Source: Bemisia tabaci
Taxonomy: Eukaryota > Arthropoda > Insecta > Hemiptera > Aleyrodidae
Direction of reading: 5' to 3'
Length of the DNA stretch: 64,000 bases
NCBI RefSeq assembly: GCF_918797505.1
Contig: NC_092797.1
Coordinates: forward strand, 56,754,192-56,818,191
Shown here: piece after piece, positions 11,816 through 23,672 of the stretch
Layout of the letters: each line of letters opens with the position of its first letter
How positions within the stretch are numbered: the stretch's first letter is position 1
The notes under the pieces: generated by a model
The model's input: the letters and a program-made list of their open reading frames with translations, nothing else
Told to the model about the DNA's origin: nothing
The model's database searches: none
Position numbers and translations under genes: made by a program

Positions 11816-11885
11816 TTGATACAACTATTCGTGCTCTGCGGGTGTGCGTGCTGCCTGCAGGAAAATTGAAGGCGCCTTGCGCGTC
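11816..11885 (+). repeat. Fragment of the 455-bp TIR family
   Basis: TTGATACAACTATTCGTGCT and AAAATTGAAGGCGC match the core of the repeat at 47447-47901. Only about 70 bp can be followed, so this is a decayed fragment. Confidence 0.6.
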
Positions 11886-12152
11886 GCATGCGCGAAAAGA
11901 AGTGCCGCCTGTTTCCGATTTGTTTACACCGTCCAGTATTTAGGTGGGTACCTCGTCAGTCTCTTATTTTTCTGCTTCTTTTTCCTCTCCATTTTATTCT
12001 TCTTTTGCTCCTGATTTTGCTTCTTCAACGAAAAGTTTCCGCTGTAATAAAATTCAGGTCTTCCGGTGGAAAAACTGATGGACAGGGGAATCTTGACGTC
12101 TTCCGCCTCCCACAGGCGCCGTATCCGAGAGTCAACATACTTCGGTTCCCAT
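11886..12152. other. Non-coding spacer with a pyrimidine-rich run
   Basis: A TTCTTT-rich tract at 11965-12030 yields overlapping frames of about 100 codons on both strands, typical of low complexity and not of a gene. Confidence 0.5.
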
Positions 12153-12231
12153 TTGGACGCATTTATGCTAAAAGGAACTATGTCACACGCAAACCCTATG
12201 CACATAGTTCCTTTTAGCAGAAATACGTCCA
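12153..12231. mobile_element. Foldback MITE, TTGGACGTATTTCTGCC family (short copy)
   Basis: The left arm TTGGACGCATTTATGCTAAA and the right arm, whose reverse complement reads TGGACGTATTTCTGCTAAAA, continue into GGAACTATG on both sides. At 79 bp it lacks the central CAGGGCTCA segment of the longer copies. Confidence 0.85.
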
Positions 12232-13684
12232 TTTGTGAGAATAACTGCGCTAATTTTCAAAGGCACTCGTTGTATCCGGCCAGGACTCGACGGTTACTCG
12301 GGGCGTGAAACGAATTTTAACATCCACAAACCCACCCGCACAGAGGATGGAACTGCCCAAAACCACTCAACTCCAATGAAAACCCTCCTTGGGTACCCGA
12401 TTTTTCATCAATACCGAGAATTTCGCCCGAAAGAGTATAAACAGCGTAACTGCGATGTGATTCATCGTGTAGCTATGCGGTTCTGTCCTCAATCACCGAT
12501 AATTGCACTGCGCTATGCAAAAACCGCGTAAATCCGCTGGAAACGGAACAAATATACGCGGTTTCCGGTGGAGACCGATCGTGGGGGAAGCGTGGGCGGC
12601 ATCGAAAAAGTGACATTCCGGCAGGTTTTGTGCGCCGCCGTTTTTTAATTAAATTATGACAACGTTCATTAATCATTTCCCGCGAAACAAATTCATTTAC
12701 CTTTTTTTCTTTTCTTTTTTTTTTGAGCCTGTCCCTCGGCAACAGGGAACGGGGTTGTTTTTAAATATTTACTCAGCTTTTATCGGTGGATGAACATCTG
12801 CAAAGCCTCCCCGAATCGGGCTCTTTTTTAGGTTTATTAAGCGGGATTGTGCCGGTTCCGAAGCGGCGCACAGTGGATCGAGTCAATACGAGAAGTCGAA
12901 CAAAATTTCAAAACTTCAAACGCCTATGACTCCGTTTATACAAAACTTTGATGTTCTCAAAGTGGTTTCATTGGTTCCCTAGTGAAATTTTCTTCCAGAT
13001 TTTCCCGTTGAAATTTAAAATATGACAAAATAGACGTCGAAATTCGGAGTTTTAGTCAAAAATTTCATGTGCGAGCGCTTGAATTCGATCCGCTGTGCGG
13101 CGCGGCGCGGCGGGCGAGGGTTTCGTGATTTGGATGGAACGAAGCAACAGATATCTATATATAATTATATATTTATAGGTGCATGCTTTCATTGAGGCTT
13201 TTTTCAAAAGGAGCTTATCTACGTAGCGGACTCATCGAGCGCATTTAAATTAAATCAGCCTAACTGCATTCATGTTGCCAAATCCACTCTCAAATATTCG
13301 CTCCACCAGCAAGACAATATCTCGCGCCTTTCAAACAATTTTCCTTGCATCATCTGAGAGTTACACCACACAATAAAAAAATCCGTGCAGCCCACAAGCG
13401 CAAATCTCCGAAATGGATAGCCCAAAAGCGCAAACAGGGCGATTTGCACTTATCGTCTTTCGAATTGGGGGATTATCACTCAGTTGATATATTACATTAG
13501 TGGGACGTACCGCAAAGTTGGATCACATGCATGAAAACTGCGAGATAACCTGCTTTGATTACGCATCCCTTGGTTGGATGTTAGGGCTGCATCCTGGACT
13601 TGTCATACAAATAAATATCGCGTTAGTGCTTCACTCAAGTCAGAGCCTCTGTGACAGTATGAACTTTGCAACAAGTGATACCAA
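12232..13684. other. No gene recognised; one GC patch
   Basis: Frames of 71-98 codons occur but none resembles a protein. A T-rich run lies at 12701-12724. A GC patch at 13090-13120 contains three CGGCG-type repeats, followed by an AT-rich TATATA stretch at 13150-13180. Confidence 0.45.
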
Positions 13685-13947
13685 TACTGCCGTGCTGAGG
13701 AAGAACGCCGTTTGAGCTTTCAGACGTTGCCACATTTTATTCATTAAAATGTTTACTGTGGGAAAAGTCATAAAAATTTTTTTCTTGAGATTTTCAAGAT
13801 CTTCTGGTGAAATTGCGAACAATATTATCTAAAAAATTGGAGGAAATTGAAATATTCGTAAGTTTACCAAGAAATTCGTGTCTCATCGAAGGAAATTTGG
13901 CAACGCCTGAAGGTTCATACGGCGTTTTTCCTTGGCATGGCAGAATA
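13685..13947. mobile_element. TIR element, ACGCCGTATGAAC family, 263 bp
   Basis: The left end reads TACTGCCGTGCTGAGGAAGA, then ACGCCGTTTGAGC. The right end in reverse complement reads TATTCTGCCATGCCAAGGAA, then ACGCCGTATGAACC. GTTGCCA marks the inner arm on both sides. A foldback MITE of another family starts only 35 bp downstream. Confidence 0.88.
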
Positions 13948-13982
13948 AAAGCGTTGCGTGTGTCATCGTCGATTGTTATAAA

Positions 13983-14144
13983 TGGACGTATTTCTGCCAA
14001 ACGGAACTATGTGCATTATAACGTGAGCCCTGTTATGCACATATCCTCATGGGTCTCAGGGCTCATGTCTGAATGCACATATCCTCATGGGTCTCAGGGC
14101 TCATGTCTGAACGCACATAGTTCTATTTGGCAGAAATACATCCA
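13983..14144. mobile_element. Foldback MITE, TTGGACGTATTTCTGCC family, with internal duplication
   Basis: The arms begin TGGACGTATTTCTGCCAAAC on the left and, in reverse complement, TGGATGTATTTCTGCCAAAT on the right. The centre carries a direct duplication of about 38 bp (GCACATATCCTCATGGGTCT and following, from 14037 and again from 14075). That makes this copy about 35 bp longer than its relatives. Confidence 0.92.
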
Positions 14145-15190
14145 GATATCGTAGACAGTAAAAAATGCGGAACGGGAGTTTCTCGTGAAGATGCCTACCA
14201 AAAACGTGTAATGCAACGGTGAAAACTAATTCCAACCTTCTCTTCATTTCAACTTTATTTTTGGTGTCTTCAATTTGCACTGCGTTCGATGTATCGAATC
14301 TCATGTCTAACCAATCGATAATCATTTGCACTTTTGGGCTGTAGAAAATTTGCGCTCATAGGCTATCACATTTGCACTTTTAGGCTATCGGTTTCGAAAA
14401 TTGTTGGCTTATTGGCTGTGGCCAAAAAATTCTGGCGTTTATCGTCGAGTTCGATTTTCCACGAGATCTGCAGAGCGTTAAGACTCCGTACTCAGAGGAA
14501 AAAACCAGAAATTAGACGAAAATACATATACGTATTTATTTAATGACAATCAAACAATTACTAGTGAATAATAAGTACTGAATTTACAAAGGAAAACATG
14601 ATTATATATTGCTGAATATGACAAGGAGAAATGATTTATATAATATGGAAGAAATCTCTTAATTCGTAGGTTGATAAGAGAAGTTGAAAAAGTACAATTG
14701 ATTTCTCAATTTTCATCACGGGGATACGGCGCTGCCGTCGACAAAGCGTTTGTCCTCCCGATATCAGCGGAAATGCGCGATTTTGCCAGCGATTTTGACA
14801 AACAAAATGATGAATTGCGAGATAATCACCACCATATCGTGGCAAATATGGAATTTTTCCAGCGGTTTTGGAAAATCGTTGAAAATTACGCGTTATTTTC
14901 CTCAATATGGCGGGAAATACGTGATTGTTGTATCGACGCGATGTAACGCGTTCATAAACGTCAGTAATTTTACGATTTTCTTTCGATTTCGCGTGATACC
15001 ACATACCCACTCCGAAGTTGGAATAGTTGCTCACTTCAATCCTGCCTGTTAAAAAGTGTGAAATAACGCGAATTCCATCTCAATATCACGAAAAGCAAAT
15101 TAGTGTAGAGCTGGTATGCACCAATTGAACACAGCGCCACCGGCATACTAGAATTCTAGAGGGAGGTTAAAATAAAAAATGGAATTTTAT
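14145..15190. other. No gene recognised
   Basis: Overlapping frames on both strands at 14636-15052 share repeated short motifs around ATATCGTGGCAAATATGG and GCGATTTTGCCAGCGATTTT. This looks like degenerate internal repetition and not coding. No protein family is recognisable. Confidence 0.45.
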
Positions 15191-15210
15191 AAAAAAAAAA
15201 AAAAAAAAAA
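15191..15210. repeat. A20 homopolymer
   Basis: Twenty consecutive A follow GGAATTTTAT. It could be the tail of an old retroposed copy, but no source gene or element can be recognised upstream. Confidence 0.9.
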
Positions 15211-15348
15211 CTGGCAAAAATATGACAGAGGCACTTGCCTCTCGCCTATTAATTTGCGGAGCATTACGTATCAGACAACACTCGTATATAATTTCCCATT
15301 TCATGGAGAGAGATGAAAAAAAAGTAGACGCGTGATTCAATTTGCCCG

Positions 15349-15684
15349 ATGACCGACGCGCTCGAGGTCATAGGGGCGGTAGAGCAGAAGTTAAACGAGT
15401 CGTTAAAACAACATTATTCCACAATAGCCCCTGACAGGGGTGCAACAGTCCTTGTTTGTTTTATAAATCGTTGTCAACTAATTGCACATGATACGGACTC
15501 AAAGTTCAAGCTCGGGATAATGGATCAACTGAACGGAACGTTAAAGTTTCGCACGGCGCGTGCACTTGGCACAGTGGAACAAGTCTGCACTTCGGAAATT
15601 TACAACCGTTTCGAGGACACTATGAGCGGGTCCGGGTCTGTTGCGAACTTTTTCCACGGCAGAAACACAGACAATATGTTTTAA
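15349..15684 (+). CDS. Unrecognised 111-residue open reading frame
   Basis: This frame has a balanced amino-acid composition without low complexity. It opens MTDALEVIGAVEQKL and ends in RNTDNMF. It is complete: an in-frame TAG lies at 15325, the ATG is at 15349 and the stop follows codon 111. I estimate its GC as higher than that of its flanks. It has no signal peptide, membrane span or motif I can name, and no neighbour suggests a role. It could be a real small gene, an exon, a fossil of a coding element or chance; chance is not excluded for a frame of this length. Confidence 0.25.
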   Translation: MTDALEVIGAVEQKLNESLKQHYSTIAPDRGATVLVCFINRCQLIAHDTDSKFKLGIMDQLNGTLKFRTARALGTVEQVCTSEIYNRFEDTMSGSGSVANFFHGRNTDNMF

Positions 15685-17315
15685 AGACCCCGCACAAACA
15701 ATTTAAGCAATACCTCGATATTCATCAGTGATCGATAGGCGACATTAATTTCATTTTTCCCCTAACAAAGCACTCATCAACCATCGTTCAGAGAAAAGTA
15801 GCGTTGGCCTCCGAATATGACTTTTACTTCACCCGATTACATGTGCGAGTAGCTTAAATTGTGACTGTGGTATTCCTAAAATACAAATATATTGTTTCTG
15901 AGCGTCAAAGAGGAATAATTTTAATAGGAACTAGCTTGGAAATCGTGATGAACACAACGGGAAAGACTAAAATTCATGCCTAACTTCAGAATCGGAGCGA
16001 GAAATCTGCGGCGTTCCAAACTTCCAATTTCATGCCGTAATCATTCCACAATTCAGTTTCCCACTTCACGTGAAACTGAAAATAGCCGACGTCATAAGAC
16101 GTATCAGTTTTTCGTCATACGTCATACGACGCAACAGTTAATATAAACAAACTACATAAAAAACGTCATTTGTTTGGCATCTTTTTTTTCCTGCTATTCA
16201 AATTATGTTTAATGGATAGCAGTAATTTTGTTATTTGTTTTTACTTGAGGAGTTGTGTCATATGCCTGCGGTCATTTATAACTTCGCTTGGAGTTGTGAG
16301 ACTAGGGTGACTCATCTGTTTCAAATTAAATCTATTTCCTGTGGGATACCCACACTTTTCAAAGCAAAAATCTCAAACATGCGCCAATTTCCGAAGCAGA
16401 TTGTGGAGTCAGGAGTGAGTTTTAGACTTTTCTGATGTGCTTACAGTGATTTTGGGGGCACTCTCTTTAAAAATTCTTCTATTCGTCCCTTCTGTCGCAT
16501 AGTTTGCAACAAATCCACGATAAACCACAGTGACAAGGATAATTGTCTTGGGTCTTGAAAAACATACAATTAAAAAAACAACTTGTAAATAGAGCCCCAG
16601 AACTGAGTTTCCAGCACTAATACCTAAGCTCTAGTTCTAGATGAGCAAGAAAAAAACACAAATAATGTGCGCTCGAACACCATGTAACAAAAGGTTGTAA
16701 AATAAAGCTGGATCTAAACTATTTGGCGGTGAAAGGAAGGTCAAAAAATGTCAAAAAGAGTCGAAAATTTGAGCTGTAATGTGTAGTAGTACAAGACTTA
16801 GTGGGGAGGGGGAATTGCTCAGCTCGGGCAGATGCAAATTTTTTACTCTGATTAATATTTTTTTGAATTTTTTGGCCTTGCTTTCCTCGCTGAATAGTGT
16901 GGATGCAGCATTATTTTACCACCTCGTTCCAGATTCGTAAAAAAAAAAAATTGGCGATGAAATTACGTAGGGATAATAGATTCTTCAAGTTCCTTCCTGT
17001 TAAGACGCACCACCCCAGTCGACTATGACTGTGCGACGAGTTGTCGCAACCCTCCACTCCACTACGCGCTCCGCCGCGAAATCGATGCTGTCAAATTAAT
17101 TTCCCGCATGCCTAACTTCAACGCTATCATGCTCCATTATTTCTTCCGTCGGTTCAAAGTGCATCCCGATTCCATCGTCCTAATCCCCATTGATCATCCG
17201 CTTAGGTTAGATGAAGTTCTCCTCTATTTCCACGCGGGGTGGACGATGAGAGTTCTTTTACTTCCCTTGTGTCGTAAGAACCCTTTTTTTCATAACCGGT
17301 TCTGTTCAGCAGAGA
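15685..17315. other. No feature recognised
   Basis: AT-rich DNA with frames below 80 codons. The segment at 16080-16140 repeats CGTCATA-type words several times. Nothing else stands out. Confidence 0.45.
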
Positions 17316-17640
17316 GAAGCTACAGGAGAGAGGAGGTCATTCTGTAAAAAGTAATTGAAAGAATCCCACGATGATTCTCAGGGATGCCTCGATGAAAACC
17401 CCAATTTATATCTCCTGAAAAGCTTTTTTTGTTCTTTTACTTCACATTCTTATTTTGTTAACTAATTTTCAAAAAGAACCTACAAGGACGAAGAGGTCAT
17501 TTTGTAAAAAAAAAAAAAAATTGAAATAATCCAACTATGATTCTTATGGATTAAATGCTGGTATTAAAAAAAATCCAATTTCAATTTACTGAAAAGCTCT
17601 TTTTTTGTTCTCTTACTTTTTTCAGCACTGAGAAATAGAA
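17316..17640. repeat. 160-bp tandem duplication
   Basis: The segment beginning ACAGGAGAGAGGAGGTCATT recurs 160 bp later as ACAAGGACGAAGAGGTCATT. Both are followed by TTGAAA-AATCC, TATGATTCT or GATGATTCT, and finally CTGAAAAGCT with a T-run and GTTCTTTTACTT. The copies are clearly diverged. Confidence 0.75.
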
Positions 17641-19051
17641 TAACACAAAAGTTCGGTAAATATCGAGGAAAAAGCACAAGTAACCCCAGTCTTAGGGTGT
17701 ATGATTATTGAGTTTGCAGAGTTCTCCTTGTTTTCTGGGCTAGACTCAATGCAGACTGCACCAAAAGCAACACAATATTTTGGTTAGTGTGTGTTTCACT
17801 TCTTTTATAAATCGAAAATTAAAGATGGACACCAATTTTTTCTCAGGGTAGCAATCAGATTTCATTATTTGCTGTGATTTTCTAGGTTCTTGAATAGAAA
17901 AATTTCCTGGCTTTCTCCTGGTTATTCCAGAGTGTTGACCATACACATGGAGAAAAAACACCTCTCAAATCAACAGGAACGTCCAATTAATATTTTCTGC
18001 ACTGCATTATCTTTGGGACAGCTGAATTTTTTAACGACCAAAATATATCCGTTGTACCAAAGAAGATCCAAGGCCAATAATAATTATTGAGCCTACTTTT
18101 AAATCCGAATGAAAAATTTCCTCGGTGTGAGATTTTATTTTTCTTGAGAAATTTTAAATTTCTCAGAGTTGAAAAGATGCAAAAATAGATAAATTTAAGC
18201 GAAAATTGCTCTTTAAGTCCACATCAAAGTCAACGTATGCATTGGCAACTGACTCGGGCGACTTTCACGTATAAAGCGTGTGCATATGGTTGAGATGCGT
18301 TAGGAAATTTTGTCAAAACGAACAAAGTTCAAGGTTCTACTACTAGATTTCTTCCTCTAAAATGTCCAAAATCCTCTAGGTTTTTCAGGGCTGTTCGACA
18401 ATTGATTATACTCTGTTAAGATCCCCTCTACGAAAGAAAAGTAGGACCTCCTTTCAAAACTTCCACCGAAAATATTTGCATCTACGTTTAAACTCTAAGC
18501 GGCGAAAAAATTAAATGAGCCGCCTTCAATATATATTGAAAAGGTTTTTCACAAGCTTTCATAACGTTTGCACACGTACCTCATTTTACATAGCTCCTTT
18601 CGTTCTTGATTCATTTAAATTTTATTCAGGTGGCGCGTTTGTTAGCCTGGATATCCTTAAAATTACGCGAAAGAATATTAAGTTTTGCATCTGAGATCCA
18701 GAGTTGCCATTTTGAAAATCTTGAATATTTTTTTGAGTGTACTATATTTGTTTGGAAATTTGACACACCATCCTCCCTCCTGGATTGACTGCGTCAACTA
18801 AGTAGTTCACTTTTAAATTAATCATTACAAAATCATTGACAGTATTAATTAAATGGGTTACATCACGCGACCGGAAGAAGCAGAGCACTCGATGAAGATA
18901 AACCAAAAAGTGCCATCAAACACGCCAATGTCAATATTTTTTCAGCAGGGAATAATCGAAGACTAGAGAATGAGAATTTCCAAAGACAGCTGGAAATATT
19001 TCAGTGAGAAAGAGGTAAAATAAAAATAATTTTCGCCGGGTACAAAATAAT
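17641..19051. other. No feature recognised
   Basis: AT-rich, with short frames only. No inverted or direct repeats recur elsewhere in the window. Confidence 0.45.
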
Positions 19052-19214
19052 CAGTGGCGTGGCGTGAATGATCGCTTTCCGATATCTCCTCATTTGAAAC
19101 TGTGGTAAAGAATCGATTATTAGGGTGTTGGTTGCGAACATCCTGGTATCGACCCTTTTCCATAGGTTTAAATGGCGGATCAATCTATACACAGCAAAGT
19201 ACGCCACGCCACTG
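19052..19214 (+). mobile_element. hAT-like MITE, CAGTGGCGTGGCGT family, with 8-bp TSD
   Basis: The left end begins CAGTGGCGTGGCGTGAATGA and the right end closes with ACGCCACGCCACTG, an inverted match of at least 14 bp. The flanks AAAATAAT (19044-19051) and GAAATAAT (19215-19222) agree at 7 of 8 bases, as expected for hAT insertion. The 163-bp interior is non-coding and shares GATCGACCC-like and TTCCATAG words with the copy at 52702. Confidence 0.92.
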
Positions 19215-19222
19215 GAAATAAT

Positions 19223-20521
19223 AGTTATCCGAGAAATTAATAAAGAAATAAATGAAAGGTGAAAAAAAACTTTCAAAGTTTGGACCGTTATGAACTATTC
19301 AAACGTCGTTTTCTTTTTTATTGTTACTATTCTCTCAAAGTTGCATTCCTTGTCTAAGTTTTTTTAAGGATGTACCTGGAATGAACATGCGCAATTGTGT
19401 AATAATCTCCAGCTAAGGTAGTTGTCCTCAGATTTCTCAATTATAATCCTGACCTCTCAATTCAAATAAAGCTCCGAAAGGCGCCGAGCGCTCTTTATGG
19501 GTTAGACCACTTAGTAGCTACGGAGAAGACCCCTGCTAAGTATCTAGTTTTAATAAACAAAACAATCGACCTAATAATTGACCACTGTATGCGCCGAACA
19601 TGGTAAGAGACCCAGTTTAGTCTCCTCGTAGGTGTCAGAGAAAGTCAAGCTCCTTCAATTCTTTGCTTATGCTACACAGACAACATTTGAGTACGAATAG
19701 TTGTATTCTATCAGAAGGACTACAAGATGGAATTTTTGGAGGAGAACTCGAGAATCTTACTTCCATTTTCCAATTTCCGATTTCGTGAGGCGAAGCACAC
19801 AGCACAGAGATTAAACCAAATATTAATGAAAAGCTGGCGCAGGGCAGGGGTATGCAGAATTTTCCTAACTTCCACGTTTTCACGCGCTCGCCCGCTCACA
19901 CATCGGCTTTCAACCATTTTTCATCGACTTTGCACAAAATTTCCATTTTCAAGAAAAAAGGACCTTTCCCTTCTCGAATCCTTTGATGTTCGACTTTTCA
20001 CCCTTAGAAATTGTGCCTTCCTCCTTGGGCCTCTTCATATTTTCATGCCCCTGCCTGGGCGCGTGATGTGACATTTTCTGCATCCCTGGCGCAAAATGGA
20101 GAATTCGCACAAGGAAATGTTATTGCTTTATCTGGGAGTGCTTAGGCAACCGAGTCCGTAGTACTTGTTTAAGTTTTTCTAACCCGAGGAATTTTAAAAA
20201 AAAGGTTTAAAAGTGAAAAAATGCACCGCCCTGTGGCACTTTTAAGCGGCATTCCCCGTTTTAGACACATGCATTTTAGCGGATTAGATGATTTGGTCAT
20301 ATCTCTCCAACAAATGTTCAATTTAGAGACCAAGTATATTCTCGCATTAATTTCACTCGATAGTTTTCACTTAAACATGAAATTCATCAAATTTCAGACA
20401 TCCGCAAACTCTCAATTCCTTGCTTTTCTGCGCGATGTACTTTCGCGGGAGGAGAGGTGTCGATATGGGCCGTATTTGGGCCCACGCTAAGTTTCCTCAA
20501 ATCTACAATTTTTGCAAGTCT
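19223..20521. other. No gene recognised
   Basis: Several frames of 65-114 codons overlap on both strands around 19635-20071 without resemblance to known proteins. The frame from 20221 (89 codons) runs toward the inverted-repeat element and is probably part of a wider repeat copy, since 6330-6500 has similar words (TCACTC, TTTTGGGTC or TTTGGGCCC). Confidence 0.4.
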
Positions 20522-20750
20522 ATATTTTCCGGAAATCATCATGATTTAATGGTCGTTTTCGGCCTCATATCGGGTCTAATACTGGCAAAACATGGGCCAG
20601 GGGGGCGATTTCGGCGAAAAATTCGGGTTTCGCGCTTGCGGTCAAATACAGAAAAATCCACAGAATTGGCCAAAATCGGCCTAGAGGCCAATATTTAGGC
20701 CAACGTTAGATTGGAAATGACCAAGTCATGATGTGTCTCGTAAAATATAT
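20522..20750. repeat. Inverted-repeat element, CATGATTTGGTCATTT family
   Basis: The left arm TATATTTTCCGGAAATCATC continues into ATGATTTAATGGTCGTTTTC. The right arm, in reverse complement, has TATATTTTACGAGACACATC and continues ATGACTTGGTCATTTCC. A relative lies at 6503-6757. Confidence 0.62.
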
Positions 20751-20804
20751 CTATACTATAAGATCCAAGACCTCCTTAATTTGCATATCTGGTAACACTT
20801 AGCT

Positions 20805-21110
20805 CCAGCGTTCTACCGGGCCGATTTTTAAAAATTTTTGCTGTTATCGACAGGCAATTGTCTCTAGATGAGCCTGTTTTATTTAAATTTTGAAAATATG
20901 ACCTAGGTTTTTTTTATATATTATACGTGGTATTGTTGCGAATCCTCCCATTTAAACAATGTACATTTTTATTTTTTGTCATAGTTCGTTTGAACGTTCT
21001 ACTGGGCCAATTTCCATGATTTTTGCGGTTATCGACAGGTGATAGTCCCTAGATGAGCCCGCTTTATTCAGATTTTGGAAATTTGACCCAGATTTTTTAA
21101 TAATAGAATA
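20805..21110. repeat. Two-copy tandem repeat, period about 186 bp
   Basis: GTTCTACCGGGCCGATTT and GTTCTACTGGGCCAATTT start two segments about 186 bp apart. Both continue through GTTATCGACAGG, TCTAGATGAGCC or CCTAGATGAGCC, and a T-rich end. Confidence 0.78.
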
Positions 21111-21661
21111 CACCTGGGAGCTTGGAAAGGGGGGCAAAATTTGAACTTCCCGTCATTTTCTATCGGCGGGAATTTTAAATGTTGTGGAAAATTGAACTAA
21201 GCAGGAAATTGTGAATCTTGGTTTGAAATAAATGCCAGCTTTTTTAATTGATTCTTATTGGTCCAATCGTTCCCAGCCAGATGGAAATTGGACAAATAAG
21301 AGTCGGGTATGAAAATCTTTTCATTTTTGTTGGTCATTCATTTGGCGAAGCGGGCCTTAGAGAGTGCAAAGCGCCTTCTGGGGGTTGAGCCGCGTAGCGG
21401 TCAGGTAGTATAATATAGACCTCTAATGAGCACTCAATGGTTGAGTTGAGAAAATTCATCTGAAATGAGCGGAAGAACGGTCCTCATTAATAGCGTTGCT
21501 TGCGGATTTGCAGAAAAATTGATGCGGACGCGGAAAAGTTGGTGACTAGGCGTGAGATGAGAGAGGGGGAGGACTCCTCGTGCAGAGCCTTGGGCGGCGC
21601 TCATTGTCAGTGCTCGAGACTGAGTCTCGATGGGTTATGCAAGTGTAGCAAATGCACTTCA

Positions 21662-21662
<1 letters not shown>
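21111..21662. other. No feature recognised
   Basis: No repeats shared elsewhere were seen. A GC-richer part at 21500-21650 precedes the microsatellite. Confidence 0.4.

Positions 21663-21708
<46 letters not shown>
21663..21708. repeat. (GGCGTC)n microsatellite
   Basis: About seven perfect units of GGCGTC run from 21666 to 21708. Because six is a multiple of three, every frame stays open across it, which explains the SASASA, GVGVGV and TPTPTP runs in three overlapping frames. None of these is likely to be a gene. Confidence 0.97.
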
Positions 21709-21709
<1 letters not shown>

Positions 21710-21928
21710 ATGAATATTCAAACCCGTGTCGTTTCGCCGGAGACAAGGTCCTCACGGACCCAAAAGGCGCCACTTCTCAAGAATCCCGAATTCTTGCAAA
21801 TCCTCCGCCTACATGTGTTGTCAACTTTACAAGATGCCACAATCAGGGAAATCAGTTTCCATGTCACAAAAAAAAATCCCTTTTCTCCGCTGGAGAACAT
21901 TTTTTCAAAATAATTTCTTGTAATAAAT

Positions 21929-22180
21929 GGACCGAGTTTATCAGAAATGAGCCACCCCACATCTTCGAAAAAATTGAGTTAAGAACGTTTTTGAGTTCCA
22001 CTAGTCGTATATTCTCTCTTGCCAAAAACTCGTCAAAAGGTCGAAAAACAGAAATTAGTCTGTGAAAAGAGGGGTGAAAGTTTATTTCCTACATTGAGCT
22101 TCATGCAGAAATAAAACTTCAAACCTTTTTTTCTCAGTTTCAAATTAATGTGGGTTGGTTATTTTCTGATGAACTCGATC
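21929..22180. mobile_element. TIR element (MITE), GGACCGAGTT family, second copy
   Basis: The left end GGACCGAGTTTATCAGAAAT and the right end (reverse complement GATCGAGTTCATCAGAAAAT) form inverted ends of about 34 bp. Internal words TGAGTTCCACTAGTCGTATA and AACAGAAATTAGT match the reverse complement of 3185-3432, so the two copies lie in opposite orientation. Confidence 0.87.
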
Positions 22181-23486
22181 TATATGACCTCCTCGAGAGG
22201 CCCAAAATTAATCCGGCGGCAATGACGGTTTTTCAAAAACTTTGATTTTCAGAAACTAAGATTTCGAATGAAGAACTCTTTCTGTGATTGAAAAAAAAGT
22301 GACGAGAAGGCTTCATTAAAAAACAAAAAATATAAATAAAGTTCTCCACAAAAACTCCGGGCGAAAAAAATAGTCATCAATGAAAAATTGACACTTGTCT
22401 GAAAACTAAAAACCTTCTTGAAGTAAATGGACATTCTTCAAGGAATAATTCATCCATCAAAAGACATTCTTTTATTCAGCTGAAGAAATATTTCTTTGAA
22501 CCACAAAAAATCCTCCCCCAATCAATTATTTTTCGAGACTTGAAAATATCTCACTGCGCTAAGGGAAAGTTGCGCAAGTTTCGTCTATGGGAAGCGACTT
22601 ATTTCTTTAGTTAAGTACTATTACAACTGTGACAACAAATTGCTCCAATCGTTGGATTTCACAGCACATTTTTTGCGACGGTTAAACACATTTAGAGTCA
22701 ATTAGAGTCAGATGAGTTGAAGTATAGGAAGTTAAAAACTCGAAAGCATAGTTAAAGTTGACTCGGTCTTATCCTCAGTACCTATGAGAACAGAGTAATA
22801 TGATTTTCAAGAATGCAAGTTGGACGCGTAGCAACTGAGATACTTTGCCCTGAAGCTGAGCCACGGATATTTTTTTTTCAAGCCGCGGGGCTGATGATGT
22901 CATTAAAATCGGCAACTCCGATAACGAGGGATGCTCGAGGGTAAATATTTGACGGGGAGCGCTCCGAGAGCCCTCCACTCGTGTACTCACAATGCACAAT
23001 GCAAATTGCAAGTTGCAAGACAGGCTGCCAGAGGGCGCTGCACACTGCACTGCGCCGCGCCGCGAGTAACATCCTATGACGTGATGAATTCTACAAGAGG
23101 TGCCAAGTGTCAATTGTTACCTAACTGTCAATCGGTGGGAGCGTTGGTGATTTTAAGGTCGCGCTTACACCATAATACTGCGGTTTTCGTTTACTCGTCC
23201 CTAGGCAAACATTGTGAGAATCGATCCTCATGCTTCCGGGTATATACTTGCTCCTCTTTCACCCTCTGTGTTCTCCTTCAAACTCGTCTTGATTGCATGT
23301 TTTCATTTCTTGTGTTGCTTCTCAGCGTTGGTATGTTGAGAGCATGATCTAAGTGGTGCCCTGGTGAATGCTCGGTGTTTTGATCTCCAAATGCCGGCGA
23401 AATACGAATCATGAGCTTCTGCTTCTAAGCGCAGTAACGCATCATCACACGAAAAAACTATCCACCAATCGCCCGTCATTTTTAAA
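22181..23486. other. Non-coding stretch with one GC-rich patch
   Basis: The first part is AT-rich. The interval at 22930-23080 is GC-richer, with repeated TGCA-type words (CACAATGCACAATGCAAATT) and overlapping frames of 64-138 codons on both strands, none recognisable. A promoter-like role is possible but unsupported. Confidence 0.4.
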
Positions 23487-23622
23487 TAAATTTTGCAATT
23501 AGGACCTACAATATCTGGCTCATCTCTAAAAAAAACTTATATGCATAGGGATACTAATGGTGCATACGTTATCTTTAAAATGAGCCTAAAATTGTAGTTT
23601 ATTATAGCAAAATGAAATCCAA
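23487..23622. mobile_element. Hairpin MITE, CATTTTGCAATTAGGAACTA family
   Basis: The left arm ATTTTGCAATTAGGACCTAC and right arm (ATTGTAGTTTATTATAGCAA, then AATG) are imperfect inverted repeats around a core with AGGGATACTAATGGTGCATA. Relatives lie at 42184, 48158 and 52356, with a partial one at 37622. Confidence 0.8.
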
Positions 23623-23672
23623 TTGGGAGAAGTCTAAATGATTAGAGATTTATTTTAGGGTAAATTTGTTAA

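Noticed and set aside
21500..22065. Two 137-codon frames over the GGCGTC microsatellite
   Set aside because: A hexanucleotide repeat keeps all frames open. The frames overlap each other and show no domain.
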